Origin: Oxalobacteraceae bacterium UBA7693
Lineage (GTDB): Bacteria; Pseudomonadota; Gammaproteobacteria; Burkholderiales; Burkholderiaceae_D
Assembly (NCBI GenBank): GCA_002482715.1
Contig: DLGN01000364.1
Span: 1-10,434, forward strand
Length of the DNA: 10,434 bases
Reading direction: 5' to 3'
In this document: one piece after another, positions 6,698-10,434 of the stretch
Position numbering within the stretch: the first letter of the stretch is position 1
Layout of the letters: each line of letters begins with the position of its first letter
Translations under genes and position numbers: made by a program
The notes under the pieces: generated by a model
What the model saw: only the letters and a program-made list of their open reading frames with translations
The model's database searches: none
Told to the model about the DNA's origin: nothing

Positions 6698-6776
6698 AGG
6701 GAGATTCAAAGCTTGTTTATTGATACGGCTAACGTATTGATGAAGAACTGATGAATCTCCCTTCAGCATTTTTTTT
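6698..6776 (+). terminator. Terminator-like structure or attenuator before purC
   Basis: AGGGAGATTCA (6698-6708) pairs perfectly with TGAATCTCCCT (6752-6762) over 11 bp, and the enclosed 43 bases contain an inner hairpin ATACG-GCTAA-CGTAT (6723-6737). A run of eight T (6769-6776) follows 6 bases after the stem. The T-run ends only 11 bases before the purC ATG, leaving no room for a promoter downstream. It may be an imperfect terminator for fba or a regulated attenuator of purCE. The long loop and the gap before the T-run argue against a strong constitutive terminator. A weak promoter inside the loop (TTGTTT at 6713, TATTGA at 6735) cannot be excluded. Confidence 0.45.
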
Positions 6777-6787
6777 GAGACCACATT

Positions 6788-7684
6788 ATGACTACGCAAA
6801 TAAACTCCACTTTACATTCGCTACCACTGTTAGGTCGTGGCAAAGTCCGTGATAACTATGCCGTTGGCGAAGATAAACTGTTGATCGTGACAAGTGACCG
6901 CTTGTCCGCATTTGACGTGATCATGAATGAAGCCATTCCTGATAAAGGTCGTGTGCTCAATCAAATGGCTAACTTCTGGTTTGAAAAACTCGGTCATGTG
7001 GTGCCAAATCATTTGACCGGCATTGATCCAGTATCTGTCGTAGCGGCTGACGAAGCTGAACAAGTGCGTGGTCGCGCAGTGGTCGCCAAGCGTTTGAAAC
7101 CTATTATGGTTGAAGCGGTAGTTCGTGGCTACATTATCGGTTCAGGTTGGAAAGATTATCAAGGCACAGGCGCAATCTGCGGCATCCAATTGCCAGCGGG
7201 TTTGCCTCAAGCCGCTAAATTAGACGCACCGATTTTCACACCAGCGGCAAAAGCTGAAATGGGTGAGCATGATGAGAACATCAGCTTTGCTGACATGGAA
7301 AATCGTATAGGTGCAGAACTCGCTGCCAAGATGCGCGACATCAGTATTCAACTCTACACCGAAGCAGCAAACTACGCAGCGACACGCGGCATCATCATTG
7401 CCGATACGAAGTTTGAATTCGGTCTCGATGACAATGGCGTATTGCACTTGAGGGATGAAGTCTTGACAGCAGACTCATCACGTTTTTGGCCAGCAGACTC
7501 TTATGCGACAGGCATTTCGCCACCATCGTTTGATAAGCAATTCGTACGTGATTATTTAGAAACGATTACGACTTGGAATAAAACCGCACCAGCACCGACC
7601 TTGCCGGATGAAGTCGTACAAAAAACGGCAGCGAAATACCGTGAAGCGTTGGAACGTTTAACTGGTGAAAGTTTGAAGGCGTAA
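6788..7684 (+). CDS. purC: SAICAR synthase (phosphoribosylaminoimidazole-succinocarboxamide synthase)
   Basis: A 298-residue cytosolic SAICAR synthase, joining CAIR and L-aspartate with ATP to give SAICAR in de novo purine synthesis. GRGKVRDNY (16-24) begins the nucleotide-binding part, followed by TSDRLSAFDVIM. VEAVVRGYIIGSGWKDYQGTGAICG carries family signature 1, and LRDEVLTADSSRFWPAD carries signature 2 (DSSRFW). The length matches the longer form seen in many betaproteobacteria and yeast domains rather than the shorter E. coli enzyme (about 237 residues). The ribosome site is weak (GAGA, 7 bases before the ATG). It lies directly behind the terminator-like structure at 6698-6776. purE follows with a single base between TAA and ATG, so the two are surely one transcript, and PurE supplies PurC's substrate. 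Confidence 0.97.
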   Translation: MTTQINSTLHSLPLLGRGKVRDNYAVGEDKLLIVTSDRLSAFDVIMNEAIPDKGRVLNQMANFWFEKLGHVVPNHLTGIDPVSVVAADEAEQVRGRAVVAKRLKPIMVEAVVRGYIIGSGWKDYQGTGAICGIQLPAGLPQAAKLDAPIFTPAAKAEMGEHDENISFADMENRIGAELAAKMRDISIQLYTEAANYAATRGIIIADTKFEFGLDDNGVLHLRDEVLTADSSRFWPADSYATGISPPSFDKQFVRDYLETITTWNKTAPAPTLPDEVVQKTAAKYREALERLTGESLKA

Positions 7685-7685
7685 T

Positions 7686-8192
7686 ATGAGCGACGCAACA
7701 TTAAATGCAGCGCCGATCATCGGTGTCGTGATGGGTTCCTCATCCGATTGGGATGTGATGCAACATGCAGTGAATATGCTGAAAGAATTCGGCATCCCTT
7801 TCGAAGCGAAGGTCGTGTCTGCACATCGTATGCCAGATGAAATGTTCACCTATGCTGAAACAGCGCGCAGTCGCGGCATACGCGGCATCATCGCTGGTGC
7901 TGGCGGTGCTGCGCATTTGCCAGGCATGATTGCCGCGAAAACCATTGTTCCGGTATTTGGTGTGCCCGTGCCATCTAAGTATTTGCGTGGCGAAGATTCA
8001 TTGCTGTCTATCGTGCAAATGCCGAAAGGCGTACCGGTCAACACCTTTGCAATTGGTGAAGCGGGTGCGGGTAATGCGGCTTTAGCCGCGATTGCGATGT
8101 TGGCGACGACCGATGATGCGATGGCAGCGAAGTTGGAAGCTTTCCGCGTGAAGCAAACACAAGTTGCGCGGGATATGCATTTGCCTTTGTAG
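7686..8192 (+). CDS. purE: N5-carboxyaminoimidazole ribonucleotide mutase, class I
   Basis: A 168-residue class I PurE, which rearranges N5-CAIR (made by PurK) to CAIR (used by PurC). Active-site marks are GVVMGSSSDWDVM (13-25, with S18-S20 and D21), SAHRMPDEM (45-53, catalytic H47) and the glycine-rich GAGGAAHLPGMIAAKT, followed by LLSIVQMPKGVPV. The motif set and presence of purK nearby identify the class I mutase rather than the class II AIR carboxylase. The start is one base after the purC stop, with a GAAGG-like site (7675-7679) 6 bases upstream inside the purC end. After purE there is a 195-bp spacer carrying a 69-bp inverted repeat, so purK is not tightly coupled to purCE here. Confidence 0.97.
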   Translation: MSDATLNAAPIIGVVMGSSSDWDVMQHAVNMLKEFGIPFEAKVVSAHRMPDEMFTYAETARSRGIRGIIAGAGGAAHLPGMIAAKTIVPVFGVPVPSKYLRGEDSLLSIVQMPKGVPVNTFAIGEAGAGNAALAAIAMLATTDDAMAAKLEAFRVKQTQVARDMHLPL

Positions 8193-8256
8193 TACTGCGG
8201 CAAGCGCTTTTGATGTTTTTTCAGAGTTCGTATTTTTCAGGACTTTGGCAAATAAA

Positions 8257-8325
8257 GTAGGGTGCGCCATGCGCACCGTTTTATTTTAGTTTTTGATTGA
8301 CGATGGTGCGCACGGCGCACCCTAC
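8257..8325. repeat. 69-bp element with 21-bp near-perfect inverted repeats
   Basis: The left arm (8257-8277, beginning GTAGGGTGCGCC) and right arm (8305-8325, ending GGCGCACCCTAC) are complementary at 20 of 21 positions; the only mismatch is A8269 opposite C8313. The 27-base centre is AT-rich, including TTTTATTTTAG. No coding capacity or transposase is present. Repeats beginning GTAGGGTGCG are, to my recollection, dispersed in many proteobacterial genomes, so a MITE-like or REP-like intergenic element is likely. A T6 run (8334-8339) lies 8 bases after the right arm, so it might also weaken transcription from purE into purK. Confidence 0.85.
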
Positions 8326-8387
8326 CAGATACTTTTTTGTGTCAGTCTTATTCGTTTTAAATCGCATTTAATTTGTAGCGCACTAGT

Positions 8388-9605
8388 ATGGAAAATCCAA
8401 CGATGTCCTCTTCATCAATCAATAACTCTCCGCAATTTCCGAATACTAAGTCCAGCATGTTAGGCATGGTCGGCGGTGGACAATTAGGACGTATGTTTGT
8501 GCACGAAGCGCAGGCTTTGGGATTTAAAGTAATGGTGCTGGAACCAGAAGCTGGTAGTCCAGCGGCACACGCAGCTGATGCTCATATTCAAGCAGCTTAT
8601 GATGATGCGGCTGGCTTGCAGCAACTCGCCGATGCTTGTTCTTCGTTCACGACCGAGTTTGAAAACGTCCCCGCAGCAAGTTTGGCTAAGCTGGCGGAAA
8701 CCGGCTTTGTCGCGCCGAGTGCAGCTTGTGTGTCAATCGCGCAAGATCGCATCGAAGAGAAAACATTTTTCACACGTTGCGCACCACAAACGGGGATCTT
8801 GCCCGCACCGCATGCGGTCTTGCGTACCTCGGATGATTTGGAAAAAGTCGGTGCCGATTTATTCCCGGGGATTTTGAAAACAGCGCGCATGGGCTATGAC
8901 GGCAAAGGTCAAGTTCGTGTGAAGTCGATGGAAGAATTACGCACGGCATTTGCCAATCTCAAGGGTGTCGTTTGTGTGTTAGAAAAAATGCTCCCACTCG
9001 CCTATGAGATTTCTGTATTGGTAGCACGTGGCGCGGATGGCCAGGCAGTCGTTTATCCGATTGCAGAAAACGTACATCGTGATGGCATCTTGTTTACGAC
9101 CACGGTACCTAGTCCGCATGTTTCTGCCGAAGCTGCATTAAAAACCCAAAACGCCGCATTGAAATTGATCGCGGATATCAATTATGTTGGCGTACTCTGC
9201 ATAGAATTTTTTGTCTTGCAAGACGGTTCCGTCGTCGTCAATGAAATGGCACCACGTCCACATAATAGTGGGCATTACACAATTGATGCTTGCGTGACCA
9301 GTCAATTCGCTCAGCAAGTCAGAGCGATGGCACGTTTGCCTTTAGGCGATGTGCGTCAGCATTCACCTTGCGTCATGTTGAATATTCTTGGTGATATTTG
9401 GTTTGACGATGTTGAACAAAATACTGAACGTCAACCCGCTTGGGATAAAGTCTTAGCCTTACCATCAGCGCATTTGCATTTATACGGCAAGGCAGAAGCA
9501 CGTCGTGCCCGTAAAATGGGACACATCACTTTTATTGCACCAAGTTTGGAACAAGCACAAGACGAGATGCGTCAGGCTTGTGAAATCCTTGGCATCGCTG
9601 TTTGA
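8388..9605 (+). CDS. purK: 5-(carboxyamino)imidazole ribonucleotide synthase
   Basis: A 405-residue ATP-grasp enzyme that makes N5-CAIR from AIR, bicarbonate and ATP, the substrate of PurE. The N-terminal domain has LGMVGGGQLGRMFVHEA (25-41) and TTEFENVPAASL. The ATP-grasp core has GILKTARMGYDGKGQVRV (K164, glycine-rich loop 169-174), VCVLEKMLPLAYEISVLVAR, and the metal and substrate segment VNEMAPRPHNSGHYT (284-298, with E286, N293 and H296). The start is uncertain: ATG 8388 gives about 24 residues before the conserved fold, ATG 8403 is equally possible, and ATG 8457 would begin at MLGMVGGGQLG. None has a good ribosome site. No strong promoter is visible in the 195-bp spacer. sua5 begins 18 bases after the stop, so the two are probably co-transcribed. 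Confidence 0.95.
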   Translation: MENPTMSSSSINNSPQFPNTKSSMLGMVGGGQLGRMFVHEAQALGFKVMVLEPEAGSPAAHAADAHIQAAYDDAAGLQQLADACSSFTTEFENVPAASLAKLAETGFVAPSAACVSIAQDRIEEKTFFTRCAPQTGILPAPHAVLRTSDDLEKVGADLFPGILKTARMGYDGKGQVRVKSMEELRTAFANLKGVVCVLEKMLPLAYEISVLVARGADGQAVVYPIAENVHRDGILFTTTVPSPHVSAEAALKTQNAALKLIADINYVGVLCIEFFVLQDGSVVVNEMAPRPHNSGHYTIDACVTSQFAQQVRAMARLPLGDVRQHSPCVMLNILGDIWFDDVEQNTERQPAWDKVLALPSAHLHLYGKAEARRARKMGHITFIAPSLEQAQDEMRQACEILGIAV

Positions 9606-9623
9606 TCAAGACCGAGGTTGAGA

Positions 9624-10434
9624 TTGAATTCTTCTGAACAAATCCTTGCCGCTGCACGCGCCTTAGAGCAAGGTGCACTGGTTGGCTTTCCGACGGAAAC
9701 GGTATACGGCCTTGGTGCGGATGCTGAAAACGTCGATGCAGTCGCGAATATTTATAAAGCCAAAGGCCGCCCCTCGAATCATCCAGTGATTGTGCATGTT
9801 GCTCCCGAAGCGGATATTTCGTATTGGGTCAAAGAGATTCCAGCGCCAGCACAAGTACTGATCGACGCATTTTGGCCCGGACCTTTGACCTTGATTTTGA
9901 AACGTGCCGAGCATATTCCCGATGCGGTTTCTGGCGGTCAGGATTCCATCGGCATCCGTTGTCCATCGCATCCCGTCGCTCAAGCTCTATTGCGCGCCTT
10001 TAAGGATGGCAAGGGCGGTGTCGCTGCGCCATCGGCAAATAAATTCGGTCATGTCAGTCCCACCAAAGCAGAACACGTCTTGGAAGAATTTCCCGAAGAA
10101 GTGGCGAATGGCATGATCGCAGCGGTACTCGATGGGGGACAAAGCGATGTCGGCATAGAATCGACTATCGTTGATATGAGTCGTTTGGCCACGCATGGCC
10201 CAGTGTTATTACGCCCCGGCCATATCACCGCGACGCAATTGGAACAAGTGTTGGGCATGTCTGTGAATGCGCCGGATCAAGCCGCACCGCGCGCATCTGG
10301 CACTTTGGAGGCGCACTACGCACCAAGCACGCCAGTTGCTTTGGTCGCAGTTGATGCTTTGGACAATACGATTGCACAATTACTTGCGGCCGGAAAACGA
10401 GTCGCCATCATGGCTTACGAAGCACATCGTGAAA
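9624..10434 (+). CDS. sua5: L-threonylcarbamoyladenylate synthase, Sua5 type, 3' end outside window
   Basis: The first 270 residues of a Sua5/YrdC/TsaC enzyme, which makes threonylcarbamoyl-AMP from threonine, bicarbonate and ATP for the t6A37 modification of ANN-decoding tRNAs. The YrdC domain has VGFPTETVYGLGADA (20-34), IYKAKGRPSNHPVIVHV with the KGR motif (47-49), FWPGPLTLIL, PSANKFGHVSPT (SAN motif) and STIVD. The later segment ASGTLEAHYAPSTPV is the linker typical of the longer Sua5 proteins, whose C-terminal domain continues past the window. There is no ATG in a suitable place; TTG at 9624 (M-NSSEQILAAARAL) has a GAGG site 6 bases upstream (9614-9617) and gives the expected N-terminus. 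The purK stop at 9603-9605 is in the same frame and bounds the start. Confidence 0.92.
   Translation, partial: MNSSEQILAAARALEQGALVGFPTETVYGLGADAENVDAVANIYKAKGRPSNHPVIVHVAPEADISYWVKEIPAPAQVLIDAFWPGPLTLILKRAEHIPDAVSGGQDSIGIRCPSHPVAQALLRAFKDGKGGVAAPSANKFGHVSPTKAEHVLEEFPEEVANGMIAAVLDGGQSDVGIESTIVDMSRLATHGPVLLRPGHITATQLEQVLGMSVNAPDQAAPRASGTLEAHYAPSTPVALVAVDALDNTIAQLLAAGKRVAIMAYEAHRE

Noticed and set aside
6654..6787. A known purine riboswitch before purC
   Set aside because: I could not find the conserved junction or loop-loop bases of the purine riboswitch or another known class; only generic stems and a T-run are visible.
8257..8325. Insertion sequence or attachment site
   Set aside because: No transposase or integrase remnant is nearby and the whole element is 69 bp, so a small non-coding repeat is the simpler reading.
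1..10434. Defence system, CRISPR array, prophage or novel gene cluster
   Set aside because: Every sizeable gene belongs to a known housekeeping or widespread family; no direct-repeat array, toxin-antitoxin pair, phage gene or unknown multi-gene block is visible.

Overview
The window reads as an ordinary chromosomal region of a betaproteobacterium, most likely Burkholderiales and probably near Oxalobacteraceae (Undibacterium- or Herminiimonas-like). The evidence is the gene order pgk-pyk-fba-purC-purE-purK-sua5, which I recall as conserved in that group, together with a Calvin-cycle-subtype class II aldolase, a PykA-type pyruvate kinase, a CHCC zinc-finger protein and moderate base composition. 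Genus-level placement is inference from memory. I see no mobile-element gene, CRISPR array, tRNA or rRNA, and no evidence of a new multi-gene system.

Layout. (a) 1-1033, minus strand: a small three-gene unit, read from right to left, of a 65-residue zinc-finger protein, an NTF2/SnoaL-like protein and a YheT-type alpha/beta hydrolase cut off by the window edge. The last two overlap by one base. (b) 1034-1241: a divergent spacer with only weak promoter candidates. (c) 1242-2322, plus strand: azlC-azlD, the two subunits of a branched-chain amino acid exporter, overlapping by 8 bases. (d) 2323-5234: an extended -10 promoter, a roughly 130-nt leader, then pgk and pyk. (e) 5235-5588: a 354-bp spacer with two large imperfect palindromes, then fba (5589-6653). 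(f) 6654-6787: a leader with two hairpins and a T8 tract directly before purC. (g) purC and purE one base apart (6788-8192), a 69-bp inverted-repeat element, then purK (8388-9605). (h) sua5 from a probable TTG start at 9624, running off the right end.

How the genes work together: Fba, Pgk and Pyk are three steps of central glycolysis/gluconeogenesis. PurK, PurE and PurC are three consecutive steps of de novo purine synthesis (AIR to N5-CAIR to CAIR to SAICAR). Sua5 starts t6A modification of tRNA. AzlCD exports branched-chain amino acids. The genes are conventional; the non-coding spacers are the interesting part.

The strongest observation is that the two palindromes between pyk and fba share a 31-nt core in opposite orientation, with compensatory stem changes, so they look like two members of one structured repeat family. 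The next two are a terminator-like structure jammed against the purC start and a near-perfect 21-bp inverted repeat separating purE from purK.
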